Assembly: GCA_015066225.1 (NCBI GenBank) | Contig: SVOT01000009.1 | Location: forward strand, 1-64,000 | DNA length: 64,000 nt | Direction: 5' to 3' | From: Oscillospiraceae bacterium | Lineage (GTDB): Bacteria > Bacillota > Clostridia > Oscillospirales > Acutalibacteraceae | Shown: positions 15,677-24,942 of the stretch, piece after piece | Layout: each line of letters starts with the position of its first letter | How positions within the stretch are numbered: the first letter of the stretch is position 1 | Translations under genes and position numbers: made by a program | The notes under the pieces: generated by a model | The model's database searches: none | What the model was told of the DNA's origin: nothing | What the model saw: only the letters and a program-made list of their open reading frames with translations

Positions 15677-16171
15677 GTGCTTTGTCAGAATTGCAATAAA
15701 AACGAAGCGAATATGCATATGAAACGCATCATAAACGGTCATGCCGCTGAGGTTCATCTTTGCTCGGATTGTGCCCGTTCTCTCGGGTATGGTGATGCTT
15801 TTTCGGGCGTCGGCCTCGGCTTCAGTGATTTTTTTGAGGATTTGTTTCATAAAAACGAATTAAGTGCTTCTACCGTGCGTTGTCACGGGTGCAACAAAAG
15901 CTTTGAAGAAATTGCTTCGGACGGTGAAATGGGCTGTGCCGAATGCTACGTCACGTTCTTCGACAAAATCCAACCACTTATACACCGTTTGCATGGCAGG
16001 GCAACCCATATCGGTAAAAAGCCACACTCTGAAAATAGCTTTTCACCCGATGAAAGGCTTCAACAGTTGAAAGTTGCCCTTCAATCTGCGGTTGATAACC
16101 AGGATTTTGAGCTTGCAGTAAAGCTCAGAGATGAAATAAACGGTTTAATTGCTGAAGGGGGTGCTTTCTGA
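15677..16171 (+). CDS. mcsA: McsA-like zinc-finger, UVR-motif protein
   Basis: 164 residues. Four CxxC knuckles (CQNC, CSDC, CHGC, CAEC) form the two zinc fingers typical of McsA, the activator of the McsB arginine kinase. The C-terminal ~35 residues are a UVR motif (LQQLKVALQSAVDNQDFELA). The GTG at 15677 is chosen because it gives the family start MLCQNC and GAGG lies eight bases upstream. The stop overlaps mcsB (TGATG). In Bacilli McsA and McsB mark proteins with phospho-arginine for ClpCP; neither ctsR nor clpC is adjacent here. Confidence 0.85.
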   Translation: MLCQNCNKNEANMHMKRIINGHAAEVHLCSDCARSLGYGDAFSGVGLGFSDFFEDLFHKNELSASTVRCHGCNKSFEEIASDGEMGCAECYVTFFDKIQPLIHRLHGRATHIGKKPHSENSFSPDERLQQLKVALQSAVDNQDFELAVKLRDEINGLIAEGGAF

Positions 16172-17181
16172 TGGGTGCAAAATGGTATCTCGGCACAGGT
16201 GCCCAGAACGATGTTGTTATCAGCACAAGTCTTCATCTTGCAAGAAACCTCAGGCAATTTCCTTTCCCTTCCAGGTTATCCGTACCCGAAAAAATAAAGG
16301 TTAACAGTATTGTGAAATCTGCAGTTGACTCTGTGGAGGGTTATGATTTCAATTATTTCGAATTGAAAACCTTGTCACAATCCGAGTTGGTTTCCTTGGC
16401 AGAAAGGTACCTTGTCAGTCCCGAGTTCGCCTCATCAAGAGACGGTAAGGCGTTACTTCTTACCGATGATGAATCGGTGAGTGTTATGCTTAATGAGGAG
16501 GACCATATACGGCTACAGGTTATGTATGCGGGCTTCGCTCTTGAGGAAGCATACAGAACGGCTGACAGAATCGACAATGAGCTTAACCGCAAGCTTGAGT
16601 ATGCGTTTGACGATAACCTCGGTTATCTCGCCCAGAATCCTATGGCATTGGGCACGGGTATGAGAGCTTCCGTGGTTCTTCACCTGCCTGCACTTGTTGC
16701 GGCATCACAGATAACAAAGCTCATTACCACGGTTTCAAAGCTTGGTCTTTCCTTACAGGGTTCTTACGGTGAGGGTGCTGCGGCAAAGGGCGATTTGTTC
16801 AGACTCAGCAACACCTTGACTCTGGGAATTTCTGAAAAAGCGGCAATAGATAACCTTAAATCCATAGCGTTACAGATTGCGGCACAGGAGCGAATTGCAA
16901 GAGAAGAAATTTTCAAAAACGCAATTACAGAGGATAAAATATACAGAGCATACGGTGTTCTCAAATATGCAAGGCTTATTGACACCAACGAGTTTATGGA
17001 GCTTATTTCATTAGTTCGCCTTGGTGCCGTTAAAGGGCTCATTAAAATGGATACAGCTAAAATAGAGGCACTTATGATTCAGATGCAGCCCGCAACAATA
17101 TCCCTTTCTGTTGACAGACCGCTTGACAGAGTGGAGCGGGATAAGCTTCGGGCACTTCTCGTCAGACAAAATCTTATGTGA
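16171..17181 (+). CDS. mcsB: McsB-like protein with degraded arginine-kinase active site
   Basis: 336 residues, full length for the phosphagen-kinase-fold McsB family, directly coupled to mcsA. Family landmarks remain: LARNLRQFPFP near 23-33, NEEDHIRLQ near 108, LGTGMRASVVLHLPAL near 160, and an ERD..RA C-terminus. However, the usual SSRxRLARN at the N-terminus reads STSLHLARN, the SCPTN active-site loop reads AQNPMA (~154-159), and GEGSE reads GEGAA (~201-205). From family knowledge these positions supply ATP-binding arginines, the substrate-loop Cys and a catalytic Glu. It is therefore probably a weak or inactive kinase, perhaps an adaptor binding phospho-arginine or ClpC. Confidence 0.8.
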   Translation: MGAKWYLGTGAQNDVVISTSLHLARNLRQFPFPSRLSVPEKIKVNSIVKSAVDSVEGYDFNYFELKTLSQSELVSLAERYLVSPEFASSRDGKALLLTDDESVSVMLNEEDHIRLQVMYAGFALEEAYRTADRIDNELNRKLEYAFDDNLGYLAQNPMALGTGMRASVVLHLPALVAASQITKLITTVSKLGLSLQGSYGEGAAAKGDLFRLSNTLTLGISEKAAIDNLKSIALQIAAQERIAREEIFKNAITEDKIYRAYGVLKYARLIDTNEFMELISLVRLGAVKGLIKMDTAKIEALMIQMQPATISLSVDRPLDRVERDKLRALLVRQNLM

Positions 17182-17186
17182 AACTA

Positions 17187-17216
17187 CTGTCGGAATTAAT
17201 ATTCCGACAGTTTTTC
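17187..17216 (+). terminator. Terminator after mcsB
   Basis: A perfect 10-bp stem CTGTCGGAAT/ATTCCGACAG with a TAAT loop is followed by TTTTTC. Confidence 0.9.
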
Positions 17217-17245
17217 TTGATAATAATACAAAACTGTGTTATCAT
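17217..17245 (+). promoter_or_regulatory. Promoter of the EamA transporter gene
   Basis: TTGATA, 17 bases, TATCAT, starting directly after the mcsB terminator and 36 bases before the ATG. Confidence 0.65.
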
Positions 17246-17281
17246 AGTCAGCGTTTGTATAATGAGTTAACAGAGGTAGTT

Positions 17282-18211
17282 ATGTTACAAAAAGTAAATT
17301 CAAAAAGCTTGTTTTCATCACTTTTGATGATTCTTGCCGCTTTTATATGGGGCACGGCATTTGTTGCTCAAAGCACGGGGCTTGAAAAAATCGGTAATTT
17401 TACATTTCTTGCATTCAGGTCATATCTTGCGGTAATTGTTCTTTTGCCCGTTTCATTTTTTATTTACAAAAATAATAAGAAAAGGGTAGGTAACGGAGAG
17501 CATAATCAAAATAAGACCTTTATTTCAAAAAAACTGGTAATAGGTGCATTTTTTTGCGGGATTGCGCTTTGCCTTGCATCGGCTTCGCAGCAATACGGAA
17601 TTGTTCTTTCAGGTGTGGGAAAATCGGGCTTTCTGACTACACTTTATATTCTTATGGTGCCGATTATCGGTTTGTTTCTGAAAAAGAAGATCAAGCCCGT
17701 TCTGTGGCTGTGCATTGCTATTGCTCTTTGCGGTATGTATTTCCTTTGTGTAACCGAAACCGGCAGAATAACCGTTGGTGATGCACTTCTTATTCTTTGC
17801 GCTTTTCTTTTTGCGGTTCAGATAATGATAGTTGACCACTTTGTGCAAACGGTTGACGGAGTGCGCTTGTCTTTGGTTCAGTTTGCAGTAACCGCAGTTA
17901 TTTCAACGATATGTATGTTTGCCTTTGAAAGCCCCGATATTGAAGCCATAAAAAGTGCGTGGGTTTCAATTTTTTATGCCGGTGTGCTGTCATCGGGCGT
18001 GGCTTTCACCCTGCAGATTGTTGCACAGAAAAACCTCAACCCGACGGTTGCAAGCCTTCTTATGAGTCTAGAGTCGGTTTTTGCCGTTCTTGCCGGAGCT
18101 GTCTTCGGCGAAAGACTTTCGGCAAACGAAATTTTCGGTTGCGTTCTTGTGTTTGCTGCAATAATAATTGCACAGCTTCCCGTTGAAAAACTAACAAAAA
18201 ATAAAAAATAA
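17282..18211 (+). CDS. EamA/DMT-superfamily transporter
   Basis: 309 residues with about ten hydrophobic segments arranged as two EamA repeats of five helices each. Family marks are AAFIWGTAFVAQ in helix 1 and the helix-4 glycine-rich stretch, with the second repeat starting near residue 160. Members export metabolites or amino acids across the cytoplasmic membrane; substrate unknown. The ATG at 17282 is preceded by GAGGTAG; the frame is open further upstream inside the mcsB gene but without a ribosome site. Monocistronic between its own promoter and terminator. Confidence 0.82.
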   Translation: MLQKVNSKSLFSSLLMILAAFIWGTAFVAQSTGLEKIGNFTFLAFRSYLAVIVLLPVSFFIYKNNKKRVGNGEHNQNKTFISKKLVIGAFFCGIALCLASASQQYGIVLSGVGKSGFLTTLYILMVPIIGLFLKKKIKPVLWLCIAIALCGMYFLCVTETGRITVGDALLILCAFLFAVQIMIVDHFVQTVDGVRLSLVQFAVTAVISTICMFAFESPDIEAIKSAWVSIFYAGVLSSGVAFTLQIVAQKNLNPTVASLLMSLESVFAVLAGAVFGERLSANEIFGCVLVFAAIIIAQLPVEKLTKNKK

Positions 18212-18218
18212 AAAAATC

Positions 18219-18257
18219 AGTCGTGTTCACAGTGGCAAAAGAACACGACTTTTTTTG
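18219..18257 (+). terminator. Terminator after the EamA gene
   Basis: Ten-bp arms AGTCGTGTTC and GAACACGACT with a 12-base loop are followed by seven T. Confidence 0.88.
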
Positions 18258-18281
18258 TGCATAAAGTCAAGGCCCAAAACA

Positions 18282-18310
18282 TTGTCAATGTGTTTATTAT
18301 GTGTTAAAAT
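18282..18310 (+). promoter_or_regulatory. Promoter of the MFS/LRR pair
   Basis: TTGTCA, 17 bases, TAAAAT, 30 bases before the MFS start, whose ribosome site is AGGGGGAA. Confidence 0.6.
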
Positions 18311-18339
18311 AATATAAATATATTTTTAGGGGGAACCTT

Positions 18340-20109
18340 ATGAGCAACGAAAACAAAAGCTCTATCGTCGATAAGGGGAAAATGCTGTTCGGCGAAATCA
18401 AGGAGCATTGGAATACCCCAGCCGAGGGTAAATATGTTCCGTACAAGGAATATAAGGACGTTGTAATCGGTGTCGGTGCAAACTACACGGGCACAAAAAC
18501 GCTTGAGTATATCGGCTTCTGGTCAAGCTGCTTCCTCATTATGCACCACTACAAATTGCCGTATCTTACATTCTCGGTTATCGGCCTTTTGAATATGCCC
18601 TTGGGTTATATTTCTGCACTTATATGGTGGTATGTTTGCGATAACCTTGGCTTCTTGCCGAAAAAGACCGAGAAAAAGGTATATCTTGTCTATGGTCTTA
18701 TGATGGGGTTCGGTATTTCAACGTTATTATTTGACTATTCAAGGCTATTCGACCAATCGGGCTCGTTTATTACCATTCTCAACAGCTTTGAGGGTATGAA
18801 CGCAACGGCTTGCTTTAAAACCTTTGGTACCCATTTCCTGTATACGGGTTGGGTGGGTGCCCGTAATATATTCTGGCGTAAAAAGCTTATTCCCAAATAC
18901 GGCAGATATAAATACAGCCTCTATTGTGACGTTATACCGAAATGTGTAATGGTTATTCTCATCGGCTGGCTTCCCGTTTATAACATTGCAGATGTTGCAA
19001 CGCGTGTTTGGGTAGCGAACCTTCTTTTTGCTACATACAACGTATTCGGCTTTGGTAACGTGCTTGAGGAATGCTCAAAGCGAATCAGCCCCAATTTGCA
19101 GGAAAGAATCCTTGTCAGAAGCTATCCTGTAAAAATATCACACATTTTTAACTCAATTCTTGCGATTATTCTACCGGCAGTTGTTGGTATGCTCCGCCAC
19201 GAATGGGCAGATATCAACTTTTATAGGTTTGTTATCCCGATAACGTTCTGCATATCAGCGGCGTTTACAATGGGGCTTGCGGGCAGAATTAAAGAAAGAA
19301 TTCCTCAACCGCCCATTGAAAAGAAGGTTCAGATTAAATTCTGGGACGGTATGCTGGGTGTTATGAAGAATAAATACCTGCTTATTAAAACCGTTGTTGA
19401 CCTTATTGATGCTTTGGGTAACGGTATGCTTCCTTTTGCAACAATTCTTTATTTCTACACGTTCCGTCTCAGCGGTCTGCCATACAGCCTTATTGTTGCA
19501 CTCATATCCTTTGCGGGCACTCCGCCGGATCTGCTTTCCCCCTATTTCCTCAAGAGATTTTCATACAAACAGATTATGATTTTCTATCAGCTCAGCCGTG
19601 CCATCGGTAATGTCGTTATCGCTGTTGCAATGTGGACTCTTGGTGATAATCTTGCCCTTTGCGGAACAATCTGTATTGTAGTTCTCTTCTTTATGGAAAT
19701 GACAAAGACCGTTCCAACAACCGCAGGTCATGATATGGGTGTGCGTATCAATGACTATCAAATGTATTTGTCGGGTGAACGTCTTGAAAGCTTTGCCGGT
19801 ATTTTCGGCTGGTTTACAGGACCCATCACAACCTTTATTGGTCTTATAATCCCCATTTTCTTGTTGAAATACGGCTTTAACAGCAACTGGGAAATCCTTT
19901 TCTTTGACGGTTCAAGACGAAATATTGTTGTTATTCCCATTATTGTTGATGCAATCGGCTTCTTCCTTATGACGATTCCGTATCTTTTCTGGGATTACGA
20001 TAACAAAAAGCAGAACCTTGTTATGGAGGTTCTTAAGCGCCGAGCCGAGGTAACGGAAAAGAAGGCACAGGAAGAGGGAGTCACCATTTCCGGTGGCTAT
20101 AAAGGTTAA
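18340..20109 (+). CDS. MFS-type membrane transporter
   Basis: 589 residues with roughly 11-12 hydrophobic segments, a long cytosolic N-terminus (~60 residues) and a charged C-terminal tail. The layout resembles the glycoside-pentoside-hexuronide/MFS carriers; a central loop (KERIPQPPIEKKVQIKFW) separates the two halves. It is longer than the usual 400-450 residues. Substrate cannot be assigned. It is followed after 13 bases by a membrane-anchored LRR protein, so the two may act together. The GC-rich conserved motifs of sugar porters are not evident. Confidence 0.65.
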   Translation: MSNENKSSIVDKGKMLFGEIKEHWNTPAEGKYVPYKEYKDVVIGVGANYTGTKTLEYIGFWSSCFLIMHHYKLPYLTFSVIGLLNMPLGYISALIWWYVCDNLGFLPKKTEKKVYLVYGLMMGFGISTLLFDYSRLFDQSGSFITILNSFEGMNATACFKTFGTHFLYTGWVGARNIFWRKKLIPKYGRYKYSLYCDVIPKCVMVILIGWLPVYNIADVATRVWVANLLFATYNVFGFGNVLEECSKRISPNLQERILVRSYPVKISHIFNSILAIILPAVVGMLRHEWADINFYRFVIPITFCISAAFTMGLAGRIKERIPQPPIEKKVQIKFWDGMLGVMKNKYLLIKTVVDLIDALGNGMLPFATILYFYTFRLSGLPYSLIVALISFAGTPPDLLSPYFLKRFSYKQIMIFYQLSRAIGNVVIAVAMWTLGDNLALCGTICIVVLFFMEMTKTVPTTAGHDMGVRINDYQMYLSGERLESFAGIFGWFTGPITTFIGLIIPIFLLKYGFNSNWEILFFDGSRRNIVVIPIIVDAIGFFLMTIPYLFWDYDNKKQNLVMEVLKRRAEVTEKKAQEEGVTISGGYKG

Positions 20110-20122
20110 GGGGGTGAGTTGA

Positions 20123-21337
20123 ATGAGTAAAAAAGAAAAGAAAAGTGTTAACGATTGGGCAACCGATGTTCATCTTGATATTCCGGAGGACGAAATATGG
20201 ACCTATCAGGTACCGGGTCTTGCGGCACCTCATATCAACAAGCCCTATAAGCATTATAATTTAAAAAAGACAGTTTTCGTCATTGTTATTTTAATAGCGG
20301 TTTCGCTTTCTATGTTTTTCAGTATAATGGCTTTGCAAAATGATACTTTTGAATATACCGAAACCAAAAATGGTATTGAGTTTTCAAAATTCAGCAACAC
20401 AGGTTATCTTTATGAGCTTGATATTGATTATGTCAGCGATATTGAGTATATTCCCGGCAACAATGATCCCAATACCAACTTTAGAGTTGTTAAGGATGAA
20501 GATAAGCCCATCACGTCAGTCAGACAGTTTACCCTTAACTGCGATGATAAAATAAAAACAATCAGAATAGGCGAAAACGTTGAGTTTGTTGACACTAAAG
20601 CGTTTTATTCCTGCTGGGCATTGCAGAATATTGAGGTTGATGAAAATAACCCCAACTACTGCGACGTTGACGGGGTTCTTTACAATAAAGATAAAACCGC
20701 ACTTCTTTGCTATCCCTGTGACCACGACGAATATCTTCGCCGGAAATACGGCTATGAGAGAGAGCTTTATAAAGACGAGGTCACACCCGAATATGAAATA
20801 GATGTTCAGACCTATGTTGTTCCCGCAACGGTTGTGAAGCTTGATGAAATGTGCTTTAACTACGCAAATCTCAGAAAAATCTATTTACCTGAGGGACTCA
20901 GGAGGATTGAAACCCTGGCGGTTTTCAAGCTTCACGAGAAGGTTGACCAATGGGGCACAACACCATCGCTTACCAATATTTATTCATATAAATCTGATGA
21001 TGTGACCGATACTCATTTTACATCAGAGAAAGCTCTCGGCGAGGTTTATAACTCGTTACCCGAGGGGCTTGAATTTATCGGCTCCGATGCTTTCAGTTAT
21101 AATCAAGCACTTTCCTACGTCTATATTCCCGAAAGTGTTACCTATATAGGACATCACGCTTTCTGGGATACGGTGTATAAAGAGGGCGGCGAGCTCAAGG
21201 GCGTTACCGTTATGAACGTGGCTGTTTCTGAAGAGGAATTTGATAAACTGGAAATAGGCGACGACTGGAAGCCTAAATACGACTATCTGCTCTTTAAAAA
21301 GGCTGTTGACACAGCGTTTAACGCAGAAAGGAAATAA
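20123..21337 (+). CDS. Membrane-anchored leucine-rich-repeat (BspA-like) protein
   Basis: 404 residues. A cytosolic N-terminus of ~50 residues is followed by one membrane span (VFVIVILIAVSLSMFFSIMAL, about 51-71). An outward domain follows with scattered LRR_5 units: VEFVDTKAFYSCWALQNIEV, LRKIYLPEGLRRIETLAV, and LEFIGSDAFSYNQALSYVYI. Type II membrane topology is inferred. The RBS GGGGGTGAG precedes the ATG. Co-transcribed with the MFS gene; a receptor or accessory role is possible but unproven. Confidence 0.75.
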   Translation: MSKKEKKSVNDWATDVHLDIPEDEIWTYQVPGLAAPHINKPYKHYNLKKTVFVIVILIAVSLSMFFSIMALQNDTFEYTETKNGIEFSKFSNTGYLYELDIDYVSDIEYIPGNNDPNTNFRVVKDEDKPITSVRQFTLNCDDKIKTIRIGENVEFVDTKAFYSCWALQNIEVDENNPNYCDVDGVLYNKDKTALLCYPCDHDEYLRRKYGYERELYKDEVTPEYEIDVQTYVVPATVVKLDEMCFNYANLRKIYLPEGLRRIETLAVFKLHEKVDQWGTTPSLTNIYSYKSDDVTDTHFTSEKALGEVYNSLPEGLEFIGSDAFSYNQALSYVYIPESVTYIGHHAFWDTVYKEGGELKGVTVMNVAVSEEEFDKLEIGDDWKPKYDYLLFKKAVDTAFNAERK

Positions 21338-21343
21338 AAAAAT

Positions 21344-21375
21344 AACTGTGTATTCATCTCTTTGAATACACAGTT
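21344..21375. terminator. Bidirectional terminator between LRR gene and trkA
   Basis: Thirteen-bp perfect arms (AACTGTGTATTCA and complement) with a TCTCTT loop have A-rich DNA on the left and T-rich on the right, suiting both converging transcripts. Confidence 0.88.
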
Positions 21376-21383
21376 TTATTTTT

Positions 21384-22034
21384 TTAGTTTTTATCAGCAA
21401 GTCTGAACACATCCTCCTGCTTGCCGATTACCATTATGTAATCGCCTTGGCTGAAGGTGTAGTTTGCACCCGGGGCGGGGGTTATGGTGTCGCCGTTTTT
21501 AACTGCAATAATATTGACCTTGAATTTTTTTCTGACATCAATTTCAACAATTGTCTTGCCAATCCAACCCGAAACCACGGGGATTTCATAAATTGCATAT
21601 TCATCGGTAATTTGTATAAGGTCAACGATGTTTTTAGCATTGTATCTTATACCTGTTTTTTCTGCGATCTGCTTTTCAGCATAAATTACGTCGTCAGCAC
21701 CGATTTTTAAAAGCAGATTTGCCTGTCTGTCACGGTTGGCAGTTGAAACAACAAATTTTGCACCAAGCTCCTTGAGCATTGAGGTTATTTCAAGCGAAGC
21801 CTGAAAATCCTGTGCTGTGCAGACAAAGCACACGTCAAAATTGTTTATGCCAAGTGACCTGAGAACACCTTCGTTACGGCAATCGCCCACAAAGGAGTCT
21901 GTGAAAATTGTTGTTAATCTGTCAATTTTTTCTGCATCCTTGTCAACAACTACAACGTCGTTACCAAGCTCTATGAGCTTCATTGCAAGATGCTTACCGA
22001 ATCTGCCTGTGCCTATTATAAGAAAAGATTTCAT
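21384..22034 (-). CDS. trkA: Potassium-uptake regulatory subunit, TrkA/KtrA type
   Basis: 216 residues, a cytosolic RCK protein gating a TrkH/KtrB channel. The N-terminal Rossmann domain has the nucleotide loop GTGRFGKHLA followed by VVVVDKDAEKID; the C-terminal TrkA_C domain spans ~135-216 (SGWIGKTIVEID, then PAPGANYTFSQGDYIMVIG). The ATG at 22034 is chosen, with AAAGGTG six bases upstream; the GTG nine bases further upstream overlaps that site. It follows trkH by 11 bases in the same operon, as expected for a channel-gate pair. Confidence 0.9.
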   Translation of the reverse strand: MKSFLIIGTGRFGKHLAMKLIELGNDVVVVDKDAEKIDRLTTIFTDSFVGDCRNEGVLRSLGINNFDVCFVCTAQDFQASLEITSMLKELGAKFVVSTANRDRQANLLLKIGADDVIYAEKQIAEKTGIRYNAKNIVDLIQITDEYAIYEIPVVSGWIGKTIVEIDVRKKFKVNIIAVKNGDTITPAPGANYTFSQGDYIMVIGKQEDVFRLADKN

Positions 22035-22045
22035 ATTTTTCACCT

Positions 22046-23389
22046 TTAACCAACCAATATTTTTTCTTCGGGTCTGTCTAACGGAACGTTCATACGTTTT
22101 TCTGCAAGTGATAGCATTAACGTTAAACCTCCAACACGTCCGCCAAACATTAAAAGAACAATAATAATTTTCGATGCTATGCAGAGGGTGGGGGTGATTC
22201 CTCTTGTGAGCCCAACCGTGCCCACTGCAGAAATGACTTCAAACAAAACAGTTGTAATGTCGCTGCTTTCGATAGCAGAAATTACAATAGCCGCAACCAA
22301 GGAAGCTGACACGTAAACCGTGAAAATTGCTGATGCTTGTTTTAGTGCATCGTCGGGCAGACGTCTTTTGAAAATCTGCGGGTGGGTGTCGTGTCGTGCG
22401 GCGGCAATCATTGAAAGAACAAGCACAGCGAGTGTGGTTGTTTTCAAACCGCCTGCGGTGGAGCCGGGGCTACCGCCGACAAGCATCAGAATATCGGTTA
22501 TTATTTCACTGCTGTCACCAATAGCGTTGAGGTCAACTGTGTTCATACCTGCGGTTCTCGGCGAAACTGCCATAAATGCAGCGTTAACTATTTTGTCGAA
22601 TAAATTCATATCCCTTAATACGCCGTTGTATTCAAAAGCTAAGAACAGAATCAAGGGTACAAAAACGAGAATTGCAGACGTTGATAAAACAAGCTTTGAG
22701 TGTAAGGAATATTTCTTTAGCTTTGTTTTGAATGTTAAAACGTCTGACCAGACGAGGAAGCCTATACCACCGATAGTAATAAGAAGTATTATGGTTATGA
22801 GAACTATCGGGTCATCTGAAAAATGGGTGAAGGATGAGAATTTTTCGTATTTACCCATTAAATCGAAGCCTGCGTTGCAGAAAGCGGAGATTGAGTGGAA
22901 CACAGCATTGTAAACACCTTGCCCCCATCCCATTTTCGGAATGAATCTGAAGGCAAGGATAATTGCACCAAGCCCCTCGAAAAGAAGAGTGCCTTTAATA
23001 ATGCGTTTGAGAAGAACCACAACACCGCTCAATCTCAGGTTACCCTCTGCCTGCATTAACAATCTGCGTTCATACAAGCCAATCCGCTTTTTTAAGAATA
23101 CGGAAAAGGTGGATATAAATACCATAAAACCCAATCCGCCGATTTGTATAAGAGTTAAAATAACAATTTGACCGAAAAGTGACCAATAGGTGCAGGTGTC
23201 AAAAACAATAAGACCCGTTACACAGCTTGCACTCGTTGCGGTAAATAACGCATCAATGGGGGCGGTGAATTCACCGCTTGCAGATGATATGGGCAGGCAC
23301 AGCAGAATTGTGCCCAATAGTATCATCATAACAAAGCTCAGAACGATTATCTGGGTGTATGTAAGTTTTTTGAATAACTTTTTTATCAT
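22046..23389 (-). CDS. trkH: Potassium-uptake membrane subunit, TrkH/KtrB type
   Basis: 447 residues, the polytopic pore subunit of a Trk/Ktr potassium system. Four repeated membrane-pore-membrane units are visible, with selectivity-filter-like segments ATSASCVTGL, HSISAFCNAGF, VGGSPGSTAGG and SAVGTVGLTRG. Its gene lies seven bases after comM and directly before trkA, so the channel and its RCK gate come from one transcript. The ribosome site is weak, suggesting coupling to comM. Confidence 0.92.
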   Translation of the reverse strand: MIKKLFKKLTYTQIIVLSFVMMILLGTILLCLPISSASGEFTAPIDALFTATSASCVTGLIVFDTCTYWSLFGQIVILTLIQIGGLGFMVFISTFSVFLKKRIGLYERRLLMQAEGNLRLSGVVVLLKRIIKGTLLFEGLGAIILAFRFIPKMGWGQGVYNAVFHSISAFCNAGFDLMGKYEKFSSFTHFSDDPIVLITIILLITIGGIGFLVWSDVLTFKTKLKKYSLHSKLVLSTSAILVFVPLILFLAFEYNGVLRDMNLFDKIVNAAFMAVSPRTAGMNTVDLNAIGDSSEIITDILMLVGGSPGSTAGGLKTTTLAVLVLSMIAAARHDTHPQIFKRRLPDDALKQASAIFTVYVSASLVAAIVISAIESSDITTVLFEVISAVGTVGLTRGITPTLCIASKIIIVLLMFGGRVGGLTLMLSLAEKRMNVPLDRPEEKILVG

Positions 23390-23396
23390 AGTTTAA

Positions 23397-24929
23397 TCAG
23401 GCTTTCCAAAATTTTCTGTCAAGACTTCTGTATTGTATGGCCTCAAGAATGTGCTTGTTCTCAATGGTTTCGCTTCCGTCAAGGTCAGCAATGGTTCTTG
23501 AAACCTTTAATATTTTGTCGTAGGCTCTTGCGGATAAGCCGAGCTTTTCAAAGGACATCTCCAAGGTTTTGGAGGCGGCTTCGGAAAGCACGCAAAACTT
23601 TCTTGTTAATGCAGAGTTCATTCGTGCGTTACAGCTTATACCCGTTCCCTCAAAGCGTTCAAGCTGAATTTTTCTTGCCGCATTGACTCTTTCACGTATC
23701 ATTGCGGAGGGCTCAGCCTCATCTGTGTCGGAAAGGTTGTTGTAATCAACGGGCGGGACCTCTATATGTATATCAAGCCTGTCAAGAAGCGGACCGGATA
23801 CCTTTGAAAGATAGCGGGCGGGCGCACCCTTGGGACAGGTACATTCACGTGTGGGGTGGCTGAAGTATCCGCAAGGGCAGGGATTCATTGCACAAACAAG
23901 CATAACCGAGCAAGGGTATGTCAGAGCGCAAGCCGCACGGGATATTGTAATTGTGCCGTTTTCAATAGGCTGGCGCAAAACTTCCATTGTGCTTCTTGAA
24001 AATTCGGGCAATTCATCGAGGAATAATACGCCGTTATGGGCAAGTGAAAGCTCGCCGGGCTTAGGTATTGTTCCGCCACCGGAAAGACCGGCGGGTGAAA
24101 CGGAGTGGTGAGGTGCCCTGAATGGGCGGTAGTTAATTATGGGCTTGTCCTTTGAAAGGTGACCCGATAATGAATAAATCTTTGTAGTTTCAAGTGCTTC
24201 TTCCACCGTTATATCGGGCAAAATTGACGGTATGCGCTTTGAAAGCATGCTTTTACCCGAGCCGGGTGGGCCAATCATCATAACGTTGTGCCCGCCTGCG
24301 GCGGCAACCTCCAAGGCACGCTTTGCCGCAAACTGACCTTTAACATCCTTGAAATCGGGTAGATAATCGGGTAAATCATAGTGTCTGAAGGATTGAAACT
24401 CAACGGGCTCAATTTTCACCGTATCGTTTATATGGTTAACAAGCTGGTTGAGAGTTGAAACACCGTAAACGTTGATTCCTTCAATAACAGCGGCTTCTGA
24501 GCAGTTGTCAAAGGGAACGTAAACGTCCTTGATGCCGTGGGCTTTAGCCGCAATTACCATTGGCAAAACACCCTTAATGCCCTTAACGGCACCCGAAAGG
24601 GAAAGCTCGCCCACAAAAACGGCGTCCTTGTAATCGCCCCTTATTTGCTTTGTGGCTGAAAGAACCGCAACAGCCATTGGCAAATCATAGACGGAGCCCT
24701 CCTTCTTTATGTCGGCAGGTGCGAGGTTAAAGGTGTGGTGTGAACTCATATGCATCTGAAGACCTGAGTTGTTTATTGCAGCAACAACTCTTTGTTTCGA
24801 TTCGCTTACAGCAGTATCCGGCAAGCCAACAACGTCAACGGTGAATTTGCCGCCGGTTATATTAAGTTCAACGTCAATCATATAGGACTCAAGACCAAGG
24901 AGCCCTATACTTTTTATTTTAGCAAACAT
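23397..24929 (-). CDS. comM: YifB/ComM-family Mg-chelatase-like AAA+ ATPase
   Basis: 510 residues, usual length. The N-terminal Lon-protease-like domain is at ~1-165, the AAA+ Mg-chelatase core at ~190-400 with Walker A GPPGSGKS near 216 and Walker B VLFLDELPEF, and a C-terminal Mg_chelatase_C domain at ~405-505 with SARAYDKILKVSRTIADL. ComM proteins are hexameric helicases that promote branch migration in natural transformation in some species; here the role is assigned by family. A Cys cluster (CNPCPCGYFSHPTRECTC) is family-typical. It sits between the yfhO-like gene and trkH. Confidence 0.92.
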   Translation of the reverse strand: MFAKIKSIGLLGLESYMIDVELNITGGKFTVDVVGLPDTAVSESKQRVVAAINNSGLQMHMSSHHTFNLAPADIKKEGSVYDLPMAVAVLSATKQIRGDYKDAVFVGELSLSGAVKGIKGVLPMVIAAKAHGIKDVYVPFDNCSEAAVIEGINVYGVSTLNQLVNHINDTVKIEPVEFQSFRHYDLPDYLPDFKDVKGQFAAKRALEVAAAGGHNVMMIGPPGSGKSMLSKRIPSILPDITVEEALETTKIYSLSGHLSKDKPIINYRPFRAPHHSVSPAGLSGGGTIPKPGELSLAHNGVLFLDELPEFSRSTMEVLRQPIENGTITISRAACALTYPCSVMLVCAMNPCPCGYFSHPTRECTCPKGAPARYLSKVSGPLLDRLDIHIEVPPVDYNNLSDTDEAEPSAMIRERVNAARKIQLERFEGTGISCNARMNSALTRKFCVLSEAASKTLEMSFEKLGLSARAYDKILKVSRTIADLDGSETIENKHILEAIQYRSLDRKFWKA

Positions 24930-24942
24930 ATTTACCCCTCAA

